A stretch of 64,000 nucleotides of DNA from JAOAFZ01 sp964412815. Its GTDB lineage: Bacteria; Patescibacteriota; Microgenomatia; UBA1406; GWC2-37-13. A program made the translations under genes and the position numbers. The stretch's first letter is position 1; the number at the start of each line of letters is the position of its first letter. Positions 33,828 to 42,099 of this stretch are shown piece after piece. The stretch lies in contig CAYPQF010000021.1 in NCBI GenBank assembly GCA_964412815.1, positions 124,001 through 188,000 on the forward strand. Direction: 5' to 3'. The notes under the pieces were generated by a model. The model was given only the letters and a program-made list of their open reading frames with translations. It did no database searches and was not told the DNA's origin.

Positions 33828-34352
33828 ATGAAAAAACACCCATTCTTTCGCTTTGGAGAAACCAAATCCGGATATTCTGTTCCCGTTTTAAATGAACGTG
33901 AAGTACGTGGTGCTGCCGGAATTTTGTTTGCAGGAGCTTTTTTTTCTTTTATGAATGCTCTTTTAGTAGGAAACTATTTTTACATCAAGCTGTTTATCGT
34001 GACTTTTTTTGTTGACTTTACCGTCCGGTTGTTTGTTAATCCGCGATATGCACCCAGTATGATTCTGGCAAGACTATTTGTCGGGAATCAGAAACCGGAA
34101 TATACCGGAGCTCCACAGAAGCGATTCGCCTGGTATATTGGATTTGCTTTATCAATCTTTATGTTGGCACAACTGGTCTTATTGAACCAGGTAGGCCCGA
34201 TAAATCTGATTGTTTGTCTGCTGTGCCTGACCTTTCTCTTTTTTGAATCGGTGTTTGGCATCTGTATCGGATGCCTGATCTATGGCAAACTGTATCCGGA
34301 ACAGACAAAGTATTGTCCGGGCGGTGTCTGCGAGATTCCCAAAAAGAAGTAA
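33828..34352 (+). CDS. DUF4395 membrane protein
   Basis: This 174-residue protein has four membrane segments. It matches DUF4395 in VPVLNEREVRGAAG at the N-terminus, FVDFTVRLFVNPRYAPSMILARL in the middle and the cysteine pair GICIGCLIYG in the last helix. The CxxC suggests redox or metal handling, and in other bacteria such proteins are encoded near thioredoxin-like genes, not seen here. Leaderless: TACAAT 33814-33819, eight bases before ATG. Confidence 0.85.
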   Translation: MKKHPFFRFGETKSGYSVPVLNEREVRGAAGILFAGAFFSFMNALLVGNYFYIKLFIVTFFVDFTVRLFVNPRYAPSMILARLFVGNQKPEYTGAPQKRFAWYIGFALSIFMLAQLVLLNQVGPINLIVCLLCLTFLFFESVFGICIGCLIYGKLYPEQTKYCPGGVCEIPKKK

Positions 34353-35453
34353 TTACGCTGCCTTTCGCCGCGCGGCCTGCGTCTGCTGTTGGAGTGCCAC
34401 CTGAAGATCTACAATGGATCGCTGATCCTGTAAGCGCTGGCGGACTTCCTGTCGGACTCGGATACGAGCATTGTTGCGTTCCAGTTTCCAGGCGTGCACG
34501 AGAGTACCCAGCGACGCCCGGTCGAGACCGCGTTCGTTCAGTTTCTGTTCAAGTAGCTCTTCCAGAAGGCCTCCGGAGCCGATGTGTTCTGCCAGAGTTG
34601 CAGAGTCATAGTCCAGCGCAAGCAATTGAGTCACTAGATTTAACGAGTACTCAAATTCTTCTTTAGGGATATGTTTGTATGCTTCTTCGTCAATAAATTG
34701 CGTAAGGGACTCAAATGTCTTGTCTTCGAGGTATTCGTATATCTGATAGCCGGGATCGGAGAGTAGGGCATTGGCTTCGTTGTCGGCGAGAAAGCGGTTC
34801 GTTCTTGTTGTATCCTGCCGAATCTGATCCATTGCGTCTGGATTTTGCAGCGTTTTTTTTCTGAGACGAGTGTGGATGTACTCATGAATCAGAACGGATA
34901 GCTCAAGATCCAACAGGCCATCGCGAGCCAACCCAAGTAACCGTTCCGGCACCGGTTTCAGTGCTTCGCGATAATAGATGAGCGGCTCCGCTCCATCACC
35001 ATGATACGCCAGCCCGCGGCTTTTGAGGCCGGGGTTGCGAAAGATTCCCACTTCCATCTCCTTGCTGAGCCGTTCTATAAAGACATCTTCCTGAGATCGG
35101 GTATACGTGTTCCAGAACTGCCAGCCCGGCGCCAGTCGCTGCTGTCGTTCCGGGTGCGGGGGACAGGCACACAGTATATCGACCAGACCCAGTTTCTGGA
35201 TCAGCGGGTTTGCTTCCAGAAAGGACTGGCTGCGGAGTACTTCGGTCCATACCTGCTGCTGTGTCTCTTCGGGAAGTCCTTCGATCAAGGCGGTGAGTTC
35301 TGCAACAGAGACCGGCTCTGGACGAAGCATATCAGCTTGCTGTTGCGCTGTTGCAAGGCGCTCCTGAACAAACCCGGCCGGAGACTCCGTCTGAGAGACG
35401 GCAGGAGATTCTGATACAGAAAGGGCTGTATGTTGTTCCGAAGTTCGATCCAT
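34353..35453 (-). CDS. Soluble HExxH metallopeptidase-like protein
   Basis: This 366-residue protein has no signal peptide. Near residue 195 it has LSVLIHEYIHTRLRKK (HExxH), and about 35-40 residues on FLADNEANALL supplies a candidate third ligand Glu, a gluzincin-like arrangement. The N-terminal 90 residues are low-complexity acidic/Ser and the C-terminus is a basic Gln-rich helix. ATG 35453 is chosen because TATACT on the minus strand (complement of 35461-35466) lies 7 bases upstream, inside the last codons of the nucleoside hydrolase gene. The substrate is unknown. Confidence 0.6.
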   Translation of the reverse strand: MDRTSEQHTALSVSESPAVSQTESPAGFVQERLATAQQQADMLRPEPVSVAELTALIEGLPEETQQQVWTEVLRSQSFLEANPLIQKLGLVDILCACPPHPERQQRLAPGWQFWNTYTRSQEDVFIERLSKEMEVGIFRNPGLKSRGLAYHGDGAEPLIYYREALKPVPERLLGLARDGLLDLELSVLIHEYIHTRLRKKTLQNPDAMDQIRQDTTRTNRFLADNEANALLSDPGYQIYEYLEDKTFESLTQFIDEEAYKHIPKEEFEYSLNLVTQLLALDYDSATLAEHIGSGGLLEELLEQKLNERGLDRASLGTLVHAWKLERNNARIRVRQEVRQRLQDQRSIVDLQVALQQQTQAARRKAA

Positions 35454-35458
35454 ACTCA

Positions 35459-36361
35459 CTAGTATATACCATTTAAGCGATCAAAGAACAGCCGCAGCAC
35501 TGCCGGGCCATCTACATCCACCGCGACTGTAGCAGGTGCCTTGGTGGTATCCAACATCACTGTTTGAGCATACGTGAGCGGAGAGGCAGTCTCTACCGCA
35601 ACGTCCCGTTGCACCAACGTAAAGAGCGATGGTTGCAACAGATACGCGATGGTGAGCAGATCGTACATCACGGCGCCGGAGAATCCGGCATACTCATCGT
35701 CCGAGGTGTAGTAGCGGATAAACAGGTCCGTAATCTTGAGAAATGTCTGCCGCAGAGAGGTGTTGGTGATTTGCTCTAAATCTGTTTTGGTGGCGATCAC
35801 TTTGCGGCAGACATCGATCGGAATGATGGTCCGGGGGCAGGGGAGTGAGAGCACGGTATTGCTGGCAAAGGGATCGTTGAGCACATTAAACTCCGCAACC
35901 GGAGTCATATTCCCTTTCTCAAAAAACACACCTCCTAAGATAATAAGTTCCTGGATATTCGCAACCAGATCCGGTCGCAGCCGGGTAACCAGCGCGACAT
36001 TAGTAGACGGCCCCATACAGACAATGGTGGTTTTGCCCTGTTCCAGGGTCCGGATCATATACTCGATGGCGGAGAGTGGTTCTGCACGACGCTTCAGGCG
36101 CTTACGGCTATACCCTCCGAGCCCGTTATCTCCGTGTGATTGTGGCAAAACCGGACTGCCCGCGAGTGGCAACGCGGCGCCTTGGTAGACTGGAATTTCA
36201 GACTTCATCAGCTCGAGAATGGTGAGCGCGTTTCGGGTGGTGTTGCGAACTGTTGCATTGCCAAAGACGGTCGTAACGCCAACAACCGGCAGCTGCGCGG
36301 CTACCGCAAAGGCAAGCGCGAGCGCGTCGTCTACGCCTGGATCAGTGTCGATAATAATCAT
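35459..36361 (-). CDS. Inosine-uridine-preferring nucleoside hydrolase
   Basis: This 300-residue enzyme splits ribonucleosides into base and ribose. The Ca-binding DTDPGVDDA motif is at residues 5-13, followed by GVTTVFGNATVRNTTRNAL and the GDNGLGGY loop. The core continues with VCMGPSTNVALVTRLRPDL, GGVFFEKGNMTPVAEFNVLNDP and a C-terminal DVDGPAVLRLFFDRL. It probably salvages nucleosides together with prs and the PRTase-HAD fusion directly upstream (10-base gap, same strand). Confidence 0.93.
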   Translation of the reverse strand: MIIIDTDPGVDDALALAFAVAAQLPVVGVTTVFGNATVRNTTRNALTILELMKSEIPVYQGAALPLAGSPVLPQSHGDNGLGGYSRKRLKRRAEPLSAIEYMIRTLEQGKTTIVCMGPSTNVALVTRLRPDLVANIQELIILGGVFFEKGNMTPVAEFNVLNDPFASNTVLSLPCPRTIIPIDVCRKVIATKTDLEQITNTSLRQTFLKITDLFIRYYTSDDEYAGFSGAVMYDLLTIAYLLQPSLFTLVQRDVAVETASPLTYAQTVMLDTTKAPATVAVDVDGPAVLRLFFDRLNGIY

Positions 36362-36371
36362 AAATAGGTTG

Positions 36372-37958
36372 TTAGGTAAATAATACTGCTAACTCTTCCG
36401 GACTGCGTACCTGTCGTGCCTGCAATCCGAGTGCCAGTGCCGGTGCAATATCCGTCTCGAACTGATCGCCGATCGAAAGTACGTTGCCGGGATAATACCT
36501 GCCTGCCAGAATTTGAAAAACGTCCTGCTTGAGTCGATACCGCTCGCCGGTATAGGTTTCTTCAAAGTAATCTGCAACACCCAGTGTCTCCAGCACCCGC
36601 TCTGCCCAGACCCGGGCGGCAGAGGTCAGCAGTACCAGTTTTGCCTCCGGTTTCTGCTGCATAATCCGTTCGATCACCGCGCGGGCATAGGTCTCCTGCT
36701 CCAGAATTCCGGTTGGGTCGATATCCCAGGCATATTCAAAGTACTCCTGGCGGGAGATCCCGTAGCGGCGGGCCAGGTAGTTACTTAACCCGACCTGATC
36801 TGCCAATCCCTCTTCCATCACGGCCCGTGCCTGATCGGGGCTACATCCTTCGCGCATCAGAATAAACTCCTGCGCCCGTTCCAGTACGGCCTGTTCCAGC
36901 CGCGATCCGGCAAAACCGTTGCCACCATTCAACTGGTAGAGTGTTCCATCCATATCGAACACGATTACTTCGCGCTGTTGCTCCCAGCGAATTCTCTCTT
37001 CGCACCGGGCTAAATATGCAGTCAAGGGTTCTTTCAAATAGATGGGAATAGCTTTTCCTGCATCGGTCGGGATCGGCAGCCCCGCTGCCACCATATCCTG
37101 CACCCGGAGCGGTTGTCCGCCACGTGCAGACTGCTCATAGGCCTGCATCAGGGTTTTGAACTCGCCAATCAACGACAAACTAATCCGGAAAAAATCAGGG
37201 CTATTCTGGAGGCTGGCAGCACTGCCGTCACTCCACGGGAACAAATAGGGCATCGAGGTGGTAACACGTCCGGCTTTACTGCGCTCTACCAGTCTGCCGC
37301 CTAACGGTCCCAGATCACGGATATCGATCCAGTCCATCAGCGCTTCTTCCGGCTGCAGTACTACTGCGGCCTCTTTCATCGCCGGGTCTACCCCGGACAT
37401 ATTGCCGATAAACCCGATAATAGTACTGATGGTGAGTGCATCACCGTTATTCGAGAACAGTTCCCGCACCCTTCCGATCGTCTTGCCGGAAAACAGTCCA
37501 TCATCCACCAGTATTACCTTTCGGTCCTGAATGTCCGGAAACCGGGCATGAATTGCCGCAATCTGATCCGGGAACTCCGCCATACCGGGTCTGGGCAGAT
37601 TATCCCCGGCAACATTGCGACAGATGCCAAACCGGACCAGCCGCTCGTTTAGTTCGGGAATACTCTCGAGCGTTGAGAGCAAAAACCGGTCCAGACAGAT
37701 GCAGATACTTCCCGGATCTTCCTGTAATAACGGTACCACCCGTTCGACCAGCCGCCGTTCTATCTCCTGAGCCTGAAACCCGGCTACCTCAATCCCGTCA
37801 CCAAGCACCTGCTGGAGCTCTGCCTGCATGCGGTCAAAGTACGCTTCACAGGCTTCCACAAACTGCTGGTCTGTCTCCGGGGTAAATGACCGATCAAGTT
37901 GTCTAAATACGCCATACGTATCCTGCGTGAGTACGTATCGCTGTTGTTCTGGTGTCAT
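36372..37958 (-). CDS. Phosphoribosyltransferase-HAD hydrolase fusion
   Basis: This protein of about 528 residues has two enzymes in one chain. The N-terminal part has RKVILVDDGLFSGKTIGRV (about 150-168), the PRPP-loop pattern of type I phosphoribosyltransferases. The C-terminal part is a HAD phosphatase: motif I EVIVFDMDGTLYQL (about 330), motif II LVLLTSAARVW, and motif IV LSIGDQFETDIAPAL. It may couple base/PRPP chemistry with removal of a phosphate. ATG 37958 is preferred, but an in-frame ATG at 38015 lies inside the leader and reads through the terminator hairpin. It is followed by the nucleoside hydrolase. Natural substrates are unknown. Confidence 0.8.
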   Translation of the reverse strand: MTPEQQRYVLTQDTYGVFRQLDRSFTPETDQQFVEACEAYFDRMQAELQQVLGDGIEVAGFQAQEIERRLVERVVPLLQEDPGSICICLDRFLLSTLESIPELNERLVRFGICRNVAGDNLPRPGMAEFPDQIAAIHARFPDIQDRKVILVDDGLFSGKTIGRVRELFSNNGDALTISTIIGFIGNMSGVDPAMKEAAVVLQPEEALMDWIDIRDLGPLGGRLVERSKAGRVTTSMPYLFPWSDGSAASLQNSPDFFRISLSLIGEFKTLMQAYEQSARGGQPLRVQDMVAAGLPIPTDAGKAIPIYLKEPLTAYLARCEERIRWEQQREVIVFDMDGTLYQLNGGNGFAGSRLEQAVLERAQEFILMREGCSPDQARAVMEEGLADQVGLSNYLARRYGISRQEYFEYAWDIDPTGILEQETYARAVIERIMQQKPEAKLVLLTSAARVWAERVLETLGVADYFEETYTGERYRLKQDVFQILAGRYYPGNVLSIGDQFETDIAPALALGLQARQVRSPEELAVLFT

Positions 37959-37976
37959 AACAATAAAAAAAATTGC

Positions 37977-38042
37977 AAAAAAAAACCGCCGTGAGGCGGG
38001 GTGAAAATCAGCCATAAAACTATTACCCCGCGTGCGCGTGGG
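37977..38042 (-). promoter_or_regulatory. Terminator/antiterminator leader of the PRTase-HAD gene
   Basis: On the minus strand the order is as follows. (1) A hairpin around CCCACGCGCACGCGGGG (38042-38026). (2) GCGGGGT (38031-38025) can pair with ACCCCGC (38002-37996), 7 perfect pairs. (3) ACCCCGC overlaps the 5' arm of a terminator, CCGCC-TCAC-GGCGG followed by nine T (37999-37977), which lies 18 bases before ATG 37958. The mutually exclusive helices are the layout of an attenuator or riboswitch expression platform. An alternative start at 38015 would let ribosomes cross the terminator. Confidence 0.6.
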
Positions 38043-38071
38043 TATGATGCAGAGAAGAGAGGAGTTTTATT

Positions 38072-38111
38072 ATCATGTTAGTATGATAACATGATATGAA
38101 GGAGACGTCAA
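38072..38111 (-). promoter_or_regulatory. Promoter and operator palindrome of the PRTase-HAD leader
   Basis: On the minus strand TTGACG (complement of 38106-38111), a 17-base spacer and TATCAT (complement of 38083-38088). A perfect palindrome, ATCATGTTA (38072-38080) and TAACATGAT (38087-38095), overlaps the -10 box. It implies repressor control in addition to the downstream attenuator. Confidence 0.65.
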
Positions 38112-38250
38112 GAGCTTCTTTCAGTTCTCACAATCGTTTACATACTTCTGATGTGCTCTTCACCTCTTTATCGTACGATACCAGTAACGGACACCACACT
38201 TCGTTTTACCATTCCGGCTGGAATCCGAGAACACAGTTCAGAAGGAGGAG

Positions 38251-38793
38251 ATGATGAGCACGCGCTTAGTGGTATTACTACTGGCAGTGGCAGCCTTGCT
38301 ACTGGCTGCCTGTGGTGAAGACCGACTGCAGGTCGAAGTGCAGGACACCCCCGTAAGCATCGAAGTTGCTGCCACTCCGGTCTCCGGTCCCACCGTTGTA
38401 TCTCTCGCGGAGACAGTGGTCGCGCCGGTTCAGGAGGCAGTGGAAGAGCTGGGCGAGATCGTGCAGACGGCCCCTCCTGTTCAGACGGCCGTGACGGAGG
38501 TCTCGACTGCGGTGGGCCTGCCCGGTACCGTGTCGAATACAATCACGCTCACCACTGAGCTGCAGGAGTTGCGCTACTCCTGCCCCAGCGGTCAAGTGGT
38601 GGTCTACAGCCTCGCGCTGAACCCGCTGGGCGACGGCACCTATGCCCTCACACGGGCGGCCGGGGACTGGATCTCTGTCCAGATCGTGGGGCCGAACACC
38701 CCGGTACAGCTGGAGCGCGGCTGCGAGGGGCAGGGCGTGACCCAGGTGGGAGAGCTCATCAACGGGGTCTATACCGCGTACAACGTGCCATAA
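38251..38793 (+). CDS. GC-rich small lipoprotein
   Basis: This 180-residue predicted lipoprotein has LVVLLLAVAALLLAACGED (lipobox LAAC), a Val/Thr/Pro-rich linker to about residue 95, then a C-terminal domain starting LRYSCPSGQVVVYSLALNPLGDGTYALTRA with two cysteines (SCPS, RGCEG). It has a strong AAGGAGGAG Shine-Dalgarno; bases 38581-38640 hold 42 G/C of 60. It is terminated by a classic hairpin plus six T. One of the GC-rich cassette genes; no family recognised. Confidence 0.8.
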   Translation: MMSTRLVVLLLAVAALLLAACGEDRLQVEVQDTPVSIEVAATPVSGPTVVSLAETVVAPVQEAVEELGEIVQTAPPVQTAVTEVSTAVGLPGTVSNTITLTTELQELRYSCPSGQVVVYSLALNPLGDGTYALTRAAGDWISVQIVGPNTPVQLERGCEGQGVTQVGELINGVYTAYNVP

Positions 38794-38840
38794 CCAATTC
38801 ATACACAGAAGCATAATCGTAAACGAAGAGGTGTTCTGGA

Positions 38841-38867
38841 GGCGGGGAGAATATCCCCGCCTTTTTT
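38841..38867 (+). terminator. Rho-independent terminator
   Basis: GGCGGGGA (38841-38848) / TCCCCGCC (38854-38861) followed by TTTTTT, after the GC-rich lipoprotein gene. Confidence 0.92.
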
Positions 38868-38878
38868 CGTGTGAAGAA

Positions 38879-38901
38879 GGGGAGAGCAGACTGCTCTCCC
38901 C
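38879..38901 (-). terminator. Hairpin, probable terminator of the GC-rich remnant
   Basis: Perfect inverted repeat GGGGAGAGCAG / CTGCTCTCCCC with one base between. It lies 44 bases past the stop of the minus-strand remnant at 38945. Confidence 0.55.
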
Positions 38902-38944
38902 CCGTGTCCCCGGAGGGGTGAGTTGCGACGGGTTGTGAACCCCT

Positions 38945-39121
38945 CTATCGCTGCCGGATTGCGCGGCGCACCATGACAGTCCGGGTCACGAACCACACCC
39001 CGAGCAGCGGGCTGGTGACGGCCAGGACGATGATGATCGTGTTCCAGTCCAGGTGCCACGTCCAGATGTCGACGCAGATCGTGATCGCCACGACGCGCCA
39101 TAGGAGCGGGCAGCGCCACAC
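38945..39121 (-). pseudogene. Remnant of a GC-rich membrane protein gene
   Basis: This is a frame of 58 codons plus stop with membrane-protein look: RVVAITICVDIWTW, then NTIIIVLAVTSPLLGVWFV and a basic end RTVMVRRAIRQR. It opens only with a GTG that has no Shine-Dalgarno and is preceded 1 codon earlier by an in-frame TAG, and no promoter box is seen. G+C is high as in the nine-member cassette set. I read it as a 5'-truncated relative of the small GC-rich membrane genes. The longer frame that overlaps it in another register has an implausible His/Arg/Pro composition. Confidence 0.5.
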
Positions 39122-39181
39122 CGCCTAGTTCCAGCACAACCTAGAAACCCATGTGAACCAACAACGGGCCCATCTACAAAA

Positions 39182-39206
39182 AGGCGCGGGACACTGTCCC
39201 GCGCCT
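39182..39206 (-). terminator. Rho-independent terminator of the DUF427 gene
   Basis: On the minus strand AGGCGCGGGACA / TGTCCCGCGCCT (12 perfect pairs, 1-base centre) is followed by a T-run, 29 bases past the DUF427 stop. Confidence 0.85.
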
Positions 39207-39235
39207 CATCACCTTACCCTTGCCATCAATCTTAT

Positions 39236-39532
39236 TTACTCAGTCACCTGTACCCCGTTCCAAAATGCTACATAGTTGGAAAAGTCATGACCAGCCCGCT
39301 CGATAGATCCTTCTTTTGGAGTAGGGTAATACCAGGCTGCATTTTTATTCACATCGCCATTTACCTCAATTGAGTAATAGGAAGCCTGACCTTTCCACGG
39401 ACAGGTGGTATGCATATCAGTCGATTTAAAATACTCCTGCTTGATACTGCCCGGAGGAAAATACTGATTCCCTTCAATCTCCACTGTTTCGTTACTTTCT
39501 GCGATCACGGTACCATTCCAGATTGCTTTCAT
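39236..39532 (-). CDS. DUF427 domain protein
   Basis: This 98-residue single-domain protein matches DUF427 (beta-barrel-like, unknown function): MKAIWNGTVIAES at the start, YFPPGSIKQEYFKSTD, the hallmark TTCPWKGQASYYSIEV, and a closing NYVAFWNGVQV. It is a stand-alone gene with its own terminator. TATAAT on the minus strand lies about 30 bases before the ATG. Confidence 0.92.
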   Translation of the reverse strand: MKAIWNGTVIAESNETVEIEGNQYFPPGSIKQEYFKSTDMHTTCPWKGQASYYSIEVNGDVNKNAAWYYPTPKEGSIERAGHDFSNYVAFWNGVQVTE

Positions 39533-39643
39533 ACTTCGATATAAATTACTAATTATGTAATTATAGTACCATGGAAGTTCTCAGACAGTTAAGAAAACAA
39601 TAAGAAGGCTCACACATAGAAAGTTTTATGTATAATACTTTTT

Positions 39644-40462
39644 ATGTTGCCAGCATTTCTTATTACCGTCCGCGAAGTGATCGAAGCATCTCTTATTGTC
39701 GCGACGATTCTGGGAATTCTCGTCAAATTGCACCAAGGGAAAGGCGTTCGCACGGTCTGGATGGCAACGGGAGCTGCGCTCGCTGCCAGCATACTCATAC
39801 TGCTTGCCGGTAGTGTGTTCGGCATCCGTATTCAGGAACTCTATACCGGGAAGGTGGAAGAACTGATAGAGGGAATCTTTATGATCATCTCCGCTATCTT
39901 TATAACCTGGGCGGTATTTTTCCTCCATACGTATTTTGCAAATTACAAAGTCCATCTGCTGAAAAAAATTAAAGAGACCGTCGAGTCACAGGAAGAAAAA
40001 GGGCTCTTTATTCTGACGTTTACGGCGGTTTTTCGTGAAGGATTTGAGATTGTACTGTTTCTGTCTACCATCTTTCTGTCATCCAACCCCCAAGATATCT
40101 TTACCGGATTTGCCGGAGGAATAGTTGTCGGGCTCTTACTCTCGCTGGCACTGTTCTCGGCCACACTTCGTCTTCCGGTCTTCTACGCGTTCCGAACGAC
40201 CAGCATACTGCTCATTTTGTTTGCAGCAGGATTAATCGCACGGGGCGTTCATGAGTTTGCAGAGGCAGGAGTTATTCCGGAACTCCAGATGATTACGTTC
40301 CCGTTCTTACCGGAAAAAGGATCGTTCCCTGCAGAGATTATGAAAGCCATTTTTGGAATCACTCCTCAAATGGACTGGCTGCAAATTTCCTGCTATCTGC
40401 TCTATGCTGGAGGAATGTTCTGGTATGTCTTTCTGAGAAACCGCTCCAAGGCCCTCCTTTAA
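39644..40462 (+). CDS. FTR1-family iron permease
   Basis: This 272-residue membrane protein has seven hydrophobic segments. Both REXXE iron-ligand motifs are present: REVIEA (residues 10-15) in helix 1 and REGFE (about 131-135) in helix 4. The family moves ferric or ferrous iron across the membrane, usually with a partner oxidase or EfeO/B, none of which is seen here. Leaderless: TATAAT 39631-39636, seven bases before ATG. It is followed by htpX and a two-component system on the same strand. Confidence 0.9.
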   Translation: MLPAFLITVREVIEASLIVATILGILVKLHQGKGVRTVWMATGAALAASILILLAGSVFGIRIQELYTGKVEELIEGIFMIISAIFITWAVFFLHTYFANYKVHLLKKIKETVESQEEKGLFILTFTAVFREGFEIVLFLSTIFLSSNPQDIFTGFAGGIVVGLLLSLALFSATLRLPVFYAFRTTSILLILFAAGLIARGVHEFAEAGVIPELQMITFPFLPEKGSFPAEIMKAIFGITPQMDWLQISCYLLYAGGMFWYVFLRNRSKALL

Positions 40463-40515
40463 TCATTCCTTAAGGCGCCGTACAGTATCATACACTCATT
40501 ATCATTTTATAGCCT

Positions 40516-41364
40516 ATGGGTAAAACCGTATCCTATATCAAAACAACCATCCTGCTTGCAGGATTAACCGGATTAATTTTAGCTATCAGTTACGCACTGG
40601 GCGGATCAAACGCCCTCGTTATCGGATTTATCATCGCACTGGTGATGAACCTGGGTTCGTATTGGTTCAGTGATAAAATTGTGTTGAGTATGGCAGGTGC
40701 CAAAGAACTTTCACGCGAGAACGCGCCTGAGTTATTTGAAGATACCGCCGCGCTTGCCAAGAAGATGAAACTGCCCATGCCGAAACTCTACATGTCACCT
40801 GATGTACAGCCAAACGCCTTTGCTACCGGCCGTGACCCGAAACATGGCGTGGTCTGTGTGACCCAGGGTCTGGTCCAGGGCTTATCTCGGGAAGAGGTTC
40901 GTGGCGTTATTGCACATGAACTTGCCCATATTAAGAACTACGATATTCTCATCTCATCAATTGCGGCTGTATTAGCCGGCGCTATCTCAAGTGTGGGGGA
41001 GATCTTTTTCTGGACCGGTCTGGCCGGAGGAAATAACGACGAAGATCGTGGACCGTTGGGCGCAGTTGCATCTCTGGTGATGATAATTATTGCTCCAATT
41101 GCTGCCATGCTAATTCAGTTTGCAATCTCCCGTACCCGGGAATACGCAGCAGATGCGACCGCTGCTGAGTATACCGGAAATCCAAAAGCGCTGGCTCATG
41201 CACTGATTAAGATTCAGCAGATTGCAACTGCATATCCGATGCAACACAGTGCGGCAATCTCATCGTTGTATATTCAGAATCCGGGAGGATTACAGGGCAT
41301 TCAGGAACTGTTTTCCACCCATCCATTAACCGAAAAACGGGTTGAGAAGCTCATGAACATGTAA
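40516..41364 (+). CDS. htpX: Membrane zinc metalloprotease HtpX
   Basis: This 282-residue M48 protease degrades damaged membrane proteins. Two N-terminal transmembrane helices (about 8-28 and 33-50), the zinc motif HELAH at 134-138 (HExxH), two further helices, and the third ligand Glu in SRTREYAADATAAEYTGNP are as in E. coli HtpX. The C-terminal FSTHPLTEKRVEKL is conserved. It is next to the two-component system at 41419, which could control membrane-stress genes. Confidence 0.95.
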   Translation: MGKTVSYIKTTILLAGLTGLILAISYALGGSNALVIGFIIALVMNLGSYWFSDKIVLSMAGAKELSRENAPELFEDTAALAKKMKLPMPKLYMSPDVQPNAFATGRDPKHGVVCVTQGLVQGLSREEVRGVIAHELAHIKNYDILISSIAAVLAGAISSVGEIFFWTGLAGGNNDEDRGPLGAVASLVMIIIAPIAAMLIQFAISRTREYAADATAAEYTGNPKALAHALIKIQQIATAYPMQHSAAISSLYIQNPGGLQGIQELFSTHPLTEKRVEKLMNM

Positions 41365-41418
41365 CTCAGATAGAAGTTTTGGTTCGTATTTCAGGTATAT
41401 AATCAATTCAGCACATGT

Positions 41419-42075
41419 ATGAAGATATTAATAGTCGAAGACCAGATTGATCTCGCCAAAAATATTAAGCAATATCTCGAGCTGGAAAATTTTATTCCTC
41501 AGGTCGCTCATTCTGCCGAAGAAGCGGAAGATGCGCTCCTGGAAACAGAGTTTGATTTGATTGTACTGGACCTTCAGCTTCCGCAAAAATCCGGGATGGA
41601 GCTGTGCCGGCAACTGCGCACTGACGGAAACAAAACACCGATCATTATTTTGACAGCCCGCACGGCAAAAGATACGATAGTCGAAGCACTCAATCTGGGT
41701 GCTGACGACTACATTACCAAACCTTTTGATATGGAAGAGCTGGTTGCACGTATTCGTACCGTAATACGGCGGAATCATAATCAGGCAAGTCCGGAACTTA
41801 CCATAAAAAACCTGACCATCAATATGAACAAGAAGATGGTGGTAAAGCAGAGGAAAGAAGTTAAACTGGCGCCAAAAGAATACTTCCTCCTCGAATATCT
41901 GGTATTAAATAAAAATCGGGTAGTAGAGCGCCGGGAGATTATCGAACATGTATGGGGCGAGTTTGACGAGTTTATGTTTTCTCAAACTGTTGATGTCCAT
42001 ATTTCCTACCTCCGCAAGAAACTAGGCAAGGAGTTAATCACCACCGCTCCGGGTGGGTATATGATTCAGGATTAA
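41419..42075 (+). CDS. OmpR-family response regulator
   Basis: This 218-residue protein has a receiver domain with acidic pocket (E7, D8), phospho-acceptor D51 in LIVLDLQLP, T in LTARTA and K in YITKPFD. A winged-helix DNA-binding domain follows (about 125-218: LTIKNLTINMNKK, APKEYFLLEYLV, RREIIEHVWG, VDVHISYLRKKLG). It is followed 24 bases later by its histidine kinase. TATAAT about 20 bases before the ATG (near 41397) is a likely -10 box. Confidence 0.95.
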   Translation: MKILIVEDQIDLAKNIKQYLELENFIPQVAHSAEEAEDALLETEFDLIVLDLQLPQKSGMELCRQLRTDGNKTPIIILTARTAKDTIVEALNLGADDYITKPFDMEELVARIRTVIRRNHNQASPELTIKNLTINMNKKMVVKQRKEVKLAPKEYFLLEYLVLNKNRVVERREIIEHVWGEFDEFMFSQTVDVHISYLRKKLGKELITTAPGGYMIQD

Positions 42076-42099
42076 GCCTGTTATAATGGTGAGAAGCGT

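Noticed and set aside
38799..39137. 112-codon minus-strand frame
   Set aside because: Implausible His/Arg/Pro-rich product that runs through two terminators; another frame there shows the membrane-protein remnant.
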